Of a stretch of DNA of 5,978 bases, positions 1 through 5,930 are shown one piece after another. A model generated the notes under the pieces. The model was not told the origin of the DNA. It saw only the letters and a list, made by a program, of their open reading frames with translations, and did not search any database. Position 1 is the first letter of the stretch. Each line of letters starts with the position of its first letter. The position numbers were made by a program, and so were the translations under genes. This DNA is from Armatimonadota bacterium (GTDB taxonomy: Bacteria; Armatimonadota; Armatimonadia; Armatimonadales; Armatimonadaceae), in assembly GCA_030833025.1 (NCBI GenBank), contig JAURHZ010000145.1:1-5978 (forward strand). Direction: 5' to 3'.

Positions 1-1173
1 GGCGGCATGGGCGCTGCCAACATGCGTAACTTGATGGGCAAGCAGGGCGTCGAAGTTGCTGCGCTCTGCGATGTTGACACAAGCCGCATGACAGGTGACA
101 TACGGGAAGTCGAAAAGAAGTACGGCCGCAAGCCAGAGCTCTTCAAAGACTATCGCAAAATGCTTGAGCGCAAGGATATCGATGCGATTATCGTTGGGAC
201 CCCTGACCACTGGCATGCCCTCAACCTCATCCACACCGTAGAGGCAGGCAAGGATTCCTACTGCGAAAAGCCAATCTCCCACAACTTTGTGGAGGCACGC
301 TCGATGGCAAATGCCGTTGCCTACCATAAGAAAATCGTGCAGGTCGGTACTTGGCAGCGTAGTGGTAAAGAGTTCACCGATGCCATTTCTTATGTCCGTG
401 CGGGCAAGCTGGGAAGCAAGATCGTGATGGTACGTGCATGGCGCACGGATGGCTCTAAGGTCGGTAATGAAAAGCCATCTATGCCACCAAGCAATTTGGA
501 TTACGACATGTGGATTGGCCCAGCCAAAATGGTGCCTTACAAGTCTAACCATGTCCACGGCAACTGGCGCTGGTTTATGAACACCGGTACCGGCATGACG
601 GGTGACTGGGGCGTGCACATGCTCGACATCGCCCTCCTCGGACTTAGCCCGAACAATGAAGACCTCGCGATGCCGACATCCGTGAGCGCCTACGGCGGAA
701 AGCTGGCATATCCAACAGATGACCGAACAGCTCCAGACACAGTTGAGGCTATCTTCAAGTTTGAAAACCCCGATGTCGTCATGACCTGGTCAACTGGCCG
801 TGACTACGCGAATCGTCCAGACTGTGGCGTGGAATGGGTCGGCGCAGATGGCCGCTGCGTACGTGTCTGGCGTGGAGGCTGGAGCGTCCATGAGCCAAAC
901 GGCGAGCCAATGGACAAAGAAGAAGCACCTGGTGTAAACGACCACTGGCAAAACTGGCTCGATGGTGTCCGCACCCGCCAGCAGACCCGGTCAAGCTTGG
1001 CATCGATGGCGAAGACCACCATGGTCTGCCACCTTGCTAACATCGCCTATCTGAGCGGTGAAACGATTCGCTTTGACCGTAACAAGATGGACCTTGTTGG
1101 AAAAGCGGGCAAGAACACAACATCCTACTTCCGCGAGTACCGTAAGCCGTACACCCTGCCAATCTACAAGTAA
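1..1173 (+). CDS. Gfo/Idh/MocA family NAD(P)-dependent oxidoreductase, 5'-truncated
   Basis: The reading frame is open from base 1, and two glycine codons precede the ATG at 7. The run GGMG at the very start looks like the tail of a Rossmann GxGxxG dinucleotide-binding loop, so the true start lies upstream and the ATG at 7 is internal. Counting from base 1, later landmarks are the strand ending in CDVD near 23-26, GTPDHWH at 66-72, the family's EKP motif at 89-91 with the lysine expected to be catalytic, DYDMWIGPA at 167-175 and GDWGVHMLD at 201-209, which probably supplies the active-site histidine. The WIGPA and GDWG signatures and the C-terminal HLANIAY stretch resemble a branch common in Planctomycetota, Verrucomicrobiota and Armatimonadota, often secreted by Tat; any signal peptide would be outside the window. 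Such enzymes oxidise or reduce sugars, inositols or related polyols; the substrate cannot be told. By eye, 12 of 19 prolines use CCA, more biased than comM. The gene converges on larC. Confidence 0.93.
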   Translation, partial: GGMGAANMRNLMGKQGVEVAALCDVDTSRMTGDIREVEKKYGRKPELFKDYRKMLERKDIDAIIVGTPDHWHALNLIHTVEAGKDSYCEKPISHNFVEARSMANAVAYHKKIVQVGTWQRSGKEFTDAISYVRAGKLGSKIVMVRAWRTDGSKVGNEKPSMPPSNLDYDMWIGPAKMVPYKSNHVHGNWRWFMNTGTGMTGDWGVHMLDIALLGLSPNNEDLAMPTSVSAYGGKLAYPTDDRTAPDTVEAIFKFENPDVVMTWSTGRDYANRPDCGVEWVGADGRCVRVWRGGWSVHEPNGEPMDKEEAPGVNDHWQNWLDGVRTRQQTRSSLASMAKTTMVCHLANIAYLSGETIRFDRNKMDLVGKAGKNTTSYFREYRKPYTLPIYK

Positions 1174-1192
1174 GCAGAATCTACGCAGGAAC

Positions 1193-1238
1193 AAAAAACA
1201 CCACCCGGATGACAATCATCTGGGTGGTGTTTCGTTTA
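1193..1238. terminator. Bidirectional rho-independent terminator
   Basis: A 17-bp stem pairs 1196-1212 with 1216-1232 around a 3-base loop (CAA). In the + transcript all pairs form if one G-U (1207/1221) is allowed; in the - transcript that position is an A-C mismatch. Six A residues at 1193-1198 give the - transcript a six-U tail, while the + transcript ends in UUUCGUUU. It lies 22 bases after the oxidoreductase stop and 26 bases after the larC stop, so it can end both convergent genes. The U tail is better for the lar operon. Confidence 0.93.
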
Positions 1239-1258
1239 TATCGGCAGCGCGTTTAAAT

Positions 1259-2470
1259 TCAGCGCCCAGTCACGGCATCCCAAGCGGCAATCCCTGCTTG
1301 GTATACATCCCGGACCGCCACGCCCGCAGCAAGCGCCGCGGAGCGGCACTCTTCAAACTCAGGAGCAGCCTGGACGAGTTCACCATCCAGAAATCCCTGC
1401 TTGATGGCTAACATCCCGTACGGCGTTTGCACATACGCAAAGCTGCGCTCAAGCGTCACGCGCTCGGAAACACGTCGGCGGACACCCAGCGTTCCCGTCT
1501 CACGGAAGAGCACTTTCAAAATGTCTGCTTCACGAGATGGCTCCGACAAAACAGTGATTGCCGTCCCTGGGCGGTTCTTTTTCATTTGAACCGCATGCAT
1601 CGTGACATCCAATGCACCCGCACCGATCAGCGCTTCTTGGGCATGCCCGAGGATCTCGGCAGAGATGTCATCGATATTTGTCTCGATGACCACGACATCG
1701 TGGGATGCCCCATTTGCACCGGCCTTGGGGCCAGCATTTGGGATCTCAGCTAGTACAGCGCGCAGTAAGTTTGGATATTCTGTGCCAAAGTTCTTCTTGC
1801 CGGCTCCCCAGCCAGTGGCAAGCGGCGTCATCGCCGGCGCGTTGCCGATGTTCGCTGGGCCCGCAAGCGTCGCGACGATCGCACAGCCCGTCGGCGTAAC
1901 GAGCTCGCCGCGTACATCCACGGGATAGGTCGCAAGACCTGCCATCAGCTCAAGCGTCGCCGGGGCAGGCAGAGGCATCCGCCCATGCTGACAGTCGACA
2001 AAGCCACGCGAATATGGGAGTGGCGCGCAGTAAACGGCATCCACATTTAGCATTTCAAGGAGAATACACGTGCCAGTGATGTCAACAATGGCATCGACTG
2101 CGCCGACCTCGTGGAAGTGAATCTCTTCTTTTGTGGTGCCGTGAACCTTGGCTTCTGCCTCCGCGAGGTTTTCAAAAATCGCGGTCGCGCGCTCGATAAC
2201 CCGAGCTGGGAGGCTGCTAGCGGCATAGATTTCATGGATGTCCGAGAGGTGGCGTCCGTGTCCGGTGTCGACTTCGGTGAGGAGCACATCGACATCGACG
2301 GACATTAGGCCTTCGACTTTGCGACGGACGATTGTCAGCTCGTAGCCGCCCACGCCAAGCCCTGCGAGCTGGCTTCGGAACTCCTGTTCATCGGCACCGA
2401 GGCCAAGCAATGCGCCAAGGGTCATGTCCCCGGAAATCCCACTAAAGCAATCCAAATAGACGATACGCAT
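1259..2470 (-). CDS. larC: LarC, nickel insertion protein (nickel chelatase) of NPN cofactor synthesis
   Basis: LarC inserts nickel into pyridinium-3,5-bisthiocarboxylic acid mononucleotide, the last step of nickel-pincer nucleotide synthesis, in a CTP-dependent reaction in the characterised family member. The 403-residue protein shows the whole family pattern: DCFSGISGDM at 7-16, HFHEVGAVD at 118-126, HGRMPLPAPAT at 162-172 and ELVTPTGCAI at 189-198 in the N-terminal part, then ETNIDDI at 263-269, QMKKNRPG at 295-302 and FRETGTLGVRRR at 322-333 in the C-terminal part. In Lactobacillus plantarum the two parts are joined by a ribosomal frameshift; here they are one unbroken frame. The ATG at 2470 has AGGAG at 2483-2479 eight bases upstream. 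The gene is last in the larE-larB-larC operon, 33 bases after larB. The segment near 68-75, where many relatives carry a long histidine-rich run, has only two histidines (GHGRH). Family assignment is firm; activity is inferred. Confidence 0.96.
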   Translation of the reverse strand: MRIVYLDCFSGISGDMTLGALLGLGADEQEFRSQLAGLGVGGYELTIVRRKVEGLMSVDVDVLLTEVDTGHGRHLSDIHEIYAASSLPARVIERATAIFENLAEAEAKVHGTTKEEIHFHEVGAVDAIVDITGTCILLEMLNVDAVYCAPLPYSRGFVDCQHGRMPLPAPATLELMAGLATYPVDVRGELVTPTGCAIVATLAGPANIGNAPAMTPLATGWGAGKKNFGTEYPNLLRAVLAEIPNAGPKAGANGASHDVVVIETNIDDISAEILGHAQEALIGAGALDVTMHAVQMKKNRPGTAITVLSEPSREADILKVLFRETGTLGVRRRVSERVTLERSFAYVQTPYGMLAIKQGFLDGELVQAAPEFEECRSAALAAGVAVRDVYQAGIAAWDAVTGR

Positions 2471-2478
2471 GTTCCAAG

Positions 2479-2483
2479 CTCCT
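2479..2483 (-). promoter_or_regulatory. Ribosome binding site of larC
   Basis: AGGAG on the - strand lies eight bases before the ATG at 2470, inside the 33-base gap after larB. It confirms the larC start, which also begins with the expected family N-terminus (MRIVYLDCFSG). Confidence 0.8.
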
Positions 2484-2503
2484 GATTTACGTGCGCTGTC
2501 GCG

Positions 2504-3274
2504 CTATTCTCCTATGGTCTCAGGGCCGCGCAAGATACGCAGCGCCGCCATCGCCCCGCCGAAGCCATTGTCGATGTTCACAACGGTGATGCCACTTGCG
2601 CAGGCATTTAGCATTGTAAGCAGCGGTGCAACCCCTGCGAAGGCCGCTCCGTAACCGACAGATGTCGGGACGGCGATTACCGGGGATCCCACCAGCCCGC
2701 CAACCACACTTGGAAGGGCACCATCCATCCCTGCGACAACGATCACCACTGTTGCTGTTCGCAGCTCATCGGTTTTGGCAAGAATTCGGTGGATACCCGC
2801 AACTCCGACATCCGTGATAACGCCAACATCCGCGCCATGGGCAAGCAGCGTCGCCAAACATTCATCCGCGACCGGAAGGTCGCTCGTCCCAGCGGTCACG
2901 ACCAAAACCTTGCCTTGAAAGACAGGCTCCGGGGTTTCGCCGATGAGAAGTGTTCGTCCATCCGTCCAGCTGCGATGCACGGGAAAGGCCTCGATAAGGG
3001 CAGCCGAAGATGCATCACTGAGACGGGTAAACAACACACCAGGCTGGTGTCCGAGGAGCGTTTCGGCAATTCCGATGCACTGGGCTGGCGTCTTGCCCGC
3101 GCCGTAAACAACCTCTGCGAATCCAGTACGCGCTTTACGTCCCGTGTCGAGGGTCGCATAGCTAAGCGACTCGGTTGCAAATGGCAGGGATGACAGCTGC
3201 GCAAGCGCTGTTTTGACATCGATGGAGCCCGCAGAAACACCATCGAGCAGAGTACGAATGGTCTGATTATCCAA
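2504..3274 (-). CDS. larB: LarB, nicotinic acid adenine dinucleotide carboxylase/hydrolase of NPN synthesis
   Basis: LarB carboxylates the pyridine ring of nicotinic acid adenine dinucleotide and cleaves the phosphoanhydride to give pyridinium-3,5-biscarboxylic acid mononucleotide, the first NPN step. Numbered from an ATG at 3289 (261 residues), it shows GFAEVVYGAGKT at 56-67, VVTAGTSDLPVADE at 130-143, DVGVAGIHRIL at 160-170, VVAGMDGALPSVVGGLV at 184-200 and the PurE-like VPTSVGYGA at 207-215, followed by LNACASG at 227-233 and VNIDNGFGGA at 237-246. Cys230 in LNACASG probably matches the cysteine that forms a covalent adduct with the substrate in L. plantarum LarB. I prefer the TTG at 3274 (256 residues): it has GAGGA eight bases upstream and gives an N-terminus (DNQTIRTLLDGV) like the family, whereas the ATG has no ribosome binding site. 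With TTG the gene overlaps larE by eight bases, suggesting translational coupling. The product is firm; the start is less so. Confidence 0.93.
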   Translation of the reverse strand: MDNQTIRTLLDGVSAGSIDVKTALAQLSSLPFATESLSYATLDTGRKARTGFAEVVYGAGKTPAQCIGIAETLLGHQPGVLFTRLSDASSAALIEAFPVHRSWTDGRTLLIGETPEPVFQGKVLVVTAGTSDLPVADECLATLLAHGADVGVITDVGVAGIHRILAKTDELRTATVVIVVAGMDGALPSVVGGLVGSPVIAVPTSVGYGAAFAGVAPLLTMLNACASGITVVNIDNGFGGAMAALRILRGPETIGE

Positions 3275-4139
3275 GTTCTTTTTCCTCATCGCGTGTCAGC
3301 AGCGCATTCATCGAGCCGGTTTTGTACCCTAAAGCATCGATGGTAACGAAGTCCCAACCTAATGCCTTAATCGCAATTCCACACTGTGCGTGGTGGCCAT
3401 TGGTAAAGAATGAAGGGAGCTCATTTGCGCCAAGCTCGATACGGGCGATGGAGCCATGGTGGCGTACACGGACATCGGTGTAGCCAAGATCCTTGATGAT
3501 ATTCTCCGCTTCCTCGATACGGCTAAGCAGCTCGGGAGTGACTGGGATTCCGTATTGGACACGGGATGCAAGACAGGCCATGGCAGGTTTTGACCAGGAA
3601 TCAATGCCCAATTTCCGCGACAAAAATCGAATTTCGCGCTTGTTCAGACCAGCATCCTGAAGAGGCGCCAGCGCCCCGTGTTCACGTGCAGCAACGGCAC
3701 CTGGGCGGTGGTCACCGATGTCATCGATGATTGCACCGAACGCGATGTTCTCAATCCCTTGCGTCTCGGCAAAGCGTCGGAGATGGATAAAGAGCTCATC
3801 TTTACAGTGGTAGCAGCGATTTCCTGAATTTTCGATGTAACCCGCGCGGAGATGTTCTTCTGTTTCAAGGATATCGACCGGGAACCCATGCTGCGCTGCC
3901 ATCCGGACAGCATCTGTCCACTCGCGGTTCGGCAGGCTTGGCGACACGGCGATTGCTGCGCGTGCGCGGTCACCGAGTTCTTGATGCGCGATGACGCAGA
4001 GGTAGGTGGAATCGACGCCACCTGAGTAGCCGATTACGAGGCCGCCCAGAGTACGGATTTCACTACGGAGGCGTTGTTCACGTTCGATGGCTGCGGCTTC
4101 GTTTACGCGCCAGTCGGCAAGGGTCAGAGGTGTGCTCAC
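3267..4139 (-). CDS. larE: LarE, ATP-dependent sulfur transferase of NPN synthesis (three-cysteine type)
   Basis: LarE adenylates the two carboxylates of the LarB product and converts them to thiocarboxylates. The 290-residue protein has the PP-loop ATP-binding motif SGGVDST at 39-45, the family segment NRCYHCKDELF at 107-117, GDHRPG at 142-147, the turn PLQDAGLNKREIR at 159-171 and KPAMACLASR at 184-193. Cys109, Cys112 and Cys189 correspond to the three conserved cysteines that bind a [4Fe-4S] cluster in Thermotoga maritima LarE, whereas the L. plantarum enzyme uses one sacrificial cysteine. This suggests catalytic turnover supplied by a cysteine desulfurase. The start is GTG: it is the only ATG, GTG or TTG between an in-frame TAA at 4154-4152 and the PP-loop. 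No Shine-Dalgarno motif precedes it. It is first in the operon and overlaps larB. NAD synthetase and thiouridine enzymes share the PP-loop, but the other motifs and neighbours fit LarE. Confidence 0.95.
   Translation of the reverse strand: MSTPLTLADWRVNEAAAIEREQRLRSEIRTLGGLVIGYSGGVDSTYLCVIAHQELGDRARAAIAVSPSLPNREWTDAVRMAAQHGFPVDILETEEHLRAGYIENSGNRCYHCKDELFIHLRRFAETQGIENIAFGAIIDDIGDHRPGAVAAREHGALAPLQDAGLNKREIRFLSRKLGIDSWSKPAMACLASRVQYGIPVTPELLSRIEEAENIIKDLGYTDVRVRHHGSIARIELGANELPSFFTNGHHAQCGIAIKALGWDFVTIDALGYKTGSMNALLTRDEEKELG
3283..3287 (-). promoter_or_regulatory. Probable ribosome binding site of larB, favouring a TTG start
   Basis: GAGGA on the - strand (3287-3283) sits eight bases before an in-frame TTG at 3274, inside the last codons of larE. 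The alternative ATG at 3289 lies on top of this motif and has no purine-rich site upstream. Similar spacing is seen before larC, comM and the gene at 5927. Confidence 0.6.
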
Positions 4140-4388
4140 GATGCTTGTAGATTACCGCATCCGGGTCTGCGGCTCGAAGCATTCGTGCGCAAGGTTTGCA
4201 TCCTTTGAATGGGCCTGTTTGGATTTTTCGGACTCCGGATAGAGACTGCCAGTTAGAAATTAATCGGACTATTTTTCATGTTTTGTGTCATCCGAGGCGC
4301 ATTTTTTACGAAAGGTATAGGGAGCACATTCGCCAGCCGGGGCCGGGGTGGGAAATGAAGCCCCACAAACGTACCGGAGGTGAAGAAA
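4140..4388. promoter_or_regulatory. Divergent control region between larE and comM
   Basis: This gap of about 250 bases separates the divergent larE and comM starts and must hold both promoters. On the - strand, TAATCT at 4154-4149 resembles a -10 box and ends nine bases before the larE GTG; no good -35 box lies at the usual distance. Next to it is a small inverted repeat, CCGCA 4155-4159 with TGCGG 4168-4172, which could be an operator but is too short to trust. On the + side there is an A/T-rich stretch around 4251-4285 and TATAGG at 4316-4321, neither with a convincing -35 partner. A G-rich patch at 4338-4352 precedes the comM ribosome binding site. I recognise no riboswitch, including no NiCo-type motif. 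Confidence 0.5.
4376..4380 (+). promoter_or_regulatory. Ribosome binding site of comM
   Basis: GGAGG ends eight bases before the ATG at 4389. The in-frame GTG at 4380 begins on the last base of this motif, so it cannot be the start served by it. This decides for ATG 4389. Confidence 0.85.
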
Positions 4389-5930
4389 ATGCTGGCTGTT
4401 GTCGAGAGTGCAACACTGTTTGGAATCGATGCCTTACCAATCAAGGTCGAAATCAATGTTGCGACAGGGATGCCTGTCTTTACAATCGTTGGGCTTCCCG
4501 ATGCTGCAGTGCAGGAGAGCCGTGAGCGAGTTCGTGCTGCGATTCGGAATTCGAATCTGCGGTTTCCATCGGATCGCGCTACGGTGGTAAACCTTGCCCC
4601 TGCAGATGTCCGAAAGGCTGGTCCTGCATTTGACCTTCCGATTGCCATGGCCGTCCTTGCGGCAACCGAGCAAGTACCAATCAGCGGGCTCATGGGAAGC
4701 TTGCTAATTGGAGAGCTGGGTCTCGATGGCAGTGTACGGGCTGTCCCTGGCACGCTTTCGGTGGCGATGGCTGTGCGTAAGCGTGATGACCTAACGCTCA
4801 TCGTGCCCTGGGATAACTATGCGGAAGCAGCATTGGTGGATGGCATCAAAGTAGTGCCAGTGAGGACGCTTTTGGATGCTGTAAGGGTGATTCGCGGGGA
4901 TGCCTATGACCTTCCACCCCGTCCGGATCCTGCCGAGCTGCTTAGCCGTGCCTTGTTGCTGCATGTGGACTACGCGGATGTCAAAGGAAACCTTGCAGCA
5001 AAGCGTGCGCTTGAGATTGCGGCGGCGGGTGGTCATAACCTCCTGATGGTAGGCCCGCCGGGTAGTGGAAAGACGATGCTGGCGCGCAGGATGCCAGGCA
5101 TTCTGCCTCCGATGAGCGTGGAAGAGGCCCTAGATGTCACTCGCATTCACAGTATTTCGAGTATTACTTCAGGTGGTACGCGCCTGATGGTTCATCGGCC
5201 ATTTCGCTCACCCCACCACACCGTGTCTCATGCGGGGCTTACCGGCGGCGGGAGCATCCCGCGACCTGGGGAGGTCAGCCTTGCACACCGCGGCGTGCTC
5301 TTTCTCGATGAGCTACCTGAGTTTCACCGGGATGTGCTAGAAGTGATGCGCCAGCCGCTTGAAGATGGTCAGGTGACGATTGCGCGTGCCGCGGCAACAC
5401 TGACATATCCAGCGCGGTGCTCATTGATTGCAGCGATGAATCCCTGCCCATGTGGGTATTACGGCGATAAGTTACGTCCCTGTACTTGTACACGATCAAC
5501 CGTGGAGGCCTACCTCCGGCGGCTCTCTGGCCCGCTGCTGGATCGGATTGATATCCACATGGAGGTTCCACGAATTCCGCACACAGATCTGATGAAATCG
5601 GCTCCAGGCGAGAGTAGTTCCGAGATCAGACAGCGTGTTGTGGCTGCGAGAAACCGCCAGCATGCAAGGTGCATAGCTCTTGGCTGGGATCCAAGAGCGA
5701 ATTCTCTGCTGATGCCAAAGGAGATGGGAAGTGCGTGTCCTTTGTCGCGAGCGTGTAAGGAACTTCTCGGCAATGCGGTACAGCGGCTAAATCTAAGTGC
5801 CCGGGCACATGACAGAATCCTTAAGGTCGCACGAACGATTGCAGATCTCGCATCCGAGGATGCAATTTCAGAGAGCCACATCGCGGAGGCGATTCAGTAT
5901 CGTTCGATGGACCGGAGGTTGTTTGGGTGA
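4389..5930 (+). CDS. comM: ComM/YifB family AAA+ ATPase (Mg chelatase-like, branch-migration helicase)
   Basis: In Vibrio cholerae, ComM is a hexameric helicase that promotes branch migration while transforming DNA is integrated; many bacteria carry it without proven competence. The 513-residue protein begins with the typical MLAVVESATLFGID and has a Lon-protease-like N-terminal domain (about 1-170, with FTIVGLPDAAVQESRERV at 31-48). The ATPase core follows: Walker A GPPGSGKT at 222-229, RSPHHTVSHAGLTGGG at 273-288, Walker B GVLFLDELPEF at 302-312 and the sensor segment AAMNPCPCGYYGD at 348-360. Paired cysteines (353, 355, 365, 367) match the family's probable metal site. A C-terminal Mg-chelatase-type domain with LSARAHDRILKVARTIADL ends near 487. 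The length is full for the family. ATG 4389 is chosen for its GGAGG site; a GTG at 4380 would add three residues. The stop overlaps the next gene's GTG, suggesting an operon. A true magnesium chelatase subunit is unlikely given the N-terminal domain and cysteine motif. Confidence 0.96.
   Translation: MLAVVESATLFGIDALPIKVEINVATGMPVFTIVGLPDAAVQESRERVRAAIRNSNLRFPSDRATVVNLAPADVRKAGPAFDLPIAMAVLAATEQVPISGLMGSLLIGELGLDGSVRAVPGTLSVAMAVRKRDDLTLIVPWDNYAEAALVDGIKVVPVRTLLDAVRVIRGDAYDLPPRPDPAELLSRALLLHVDYADVKGNLAAKRALEIAAAGGHNLLMVGPPGSGKTMLARRMPGILPPMSVEEALDVTRIHSISSITSGGTRLMVHRPFRSPHHTVSHAGLTGGGSIPRPGEVSLAHRGVLFLDELPEFHRDVLEVMRQPLEDGQVTIARAAATLTYPARCSLIAAMNPCPCGYYGDKLRPCTCTRSTVEAYLRRLSGPLLDRIDIHMEVPRIPHTDLMKSAPGESSSEIRQRVVAARNRQHARCIALGWDPRANSLLMPKEMGSACPLSRACKELLGNAVQRLNLSARAHDRILKVARTIADLASEDAISESHIAEAIQYRSMDRRLFG
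5840..5862. repeat. 23-bp exact direct repeat, copy 1 (inside comM)
   Basis: This segment is identical to 5956-5978. Here it encodes ADLASED near the ComM C-terminus. It contains an AGATCT palindrome (5843-5848) and GCATCC-GA-GGATGC (5850-5863), so it carries short inverted repeats. The match stops at its left end (5839 T versus 5955 A); its right end cannot be judged because copy 2 runs into the window edge. Confidence 0.95.
5914..5918 (+). promoter_or_regulatory. Ribosome binding site of the gene at 5927
   Basis: GGAGG lies inside the last codons of comM and ends eight bases before the GTG at 5927, the same motif and spacing as before comM itself. It supports a real gene start there. Confidence 0.7.

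Noticed and set aside
1058..2654. Several + strand open frames (for example 1401-1589, 1602-1928, 2111-2308, 2469-2654)
   Set aside because: They lie antisense to larC and larB, whose coding sense is certain from many motifs, and encode low-complexity sequence without start signals.
2504..3274. LarB as a PurE-type AIR carboxylase
   Set aside because: The C-terminal half is PurE-like, but the N-terminal region, the DVGVAGIHRIL motif and the larE/larC neighbours identify LarB.
4155..4172. Inverted repeat CCGCA/TGCGG as a defined operator
   Set aside because: Five-base arms with an eight-base spacer arise easily by chance in GC-rich DNA, so I mention it only as a possibility.
4338..4366. G-rich patch and a weak GTGGG/CCCAC hairpin before comM as a G-quadruplex or attenuator
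   Set aside because: There are only three clear G runs and the stem is five bases with a nine-base loop, too weak to call.
4196..4525. Open frame on the + strand with many cysteines, overlapping the comM start
   Set aside because: It runs in another frame through the comM N-terminus, has no ribosome binding site and has no recognisable domain; it is a shadow of comM.
4253..4801. 182-codon open frame on the - strand opposite comM
   Set aside because: It is antisense to a clear ComM protein, rich in Ser, Arg and Thr, and has no family features.
4389..5930. ComM as a magnesium chelatase subunit for chlorophyll synthesis
   Set aside because: The Lon-like N-terminal domain and the NPCPCG cysteine motif belong to ComM/YifB, and no other chlorophyll genes are present.
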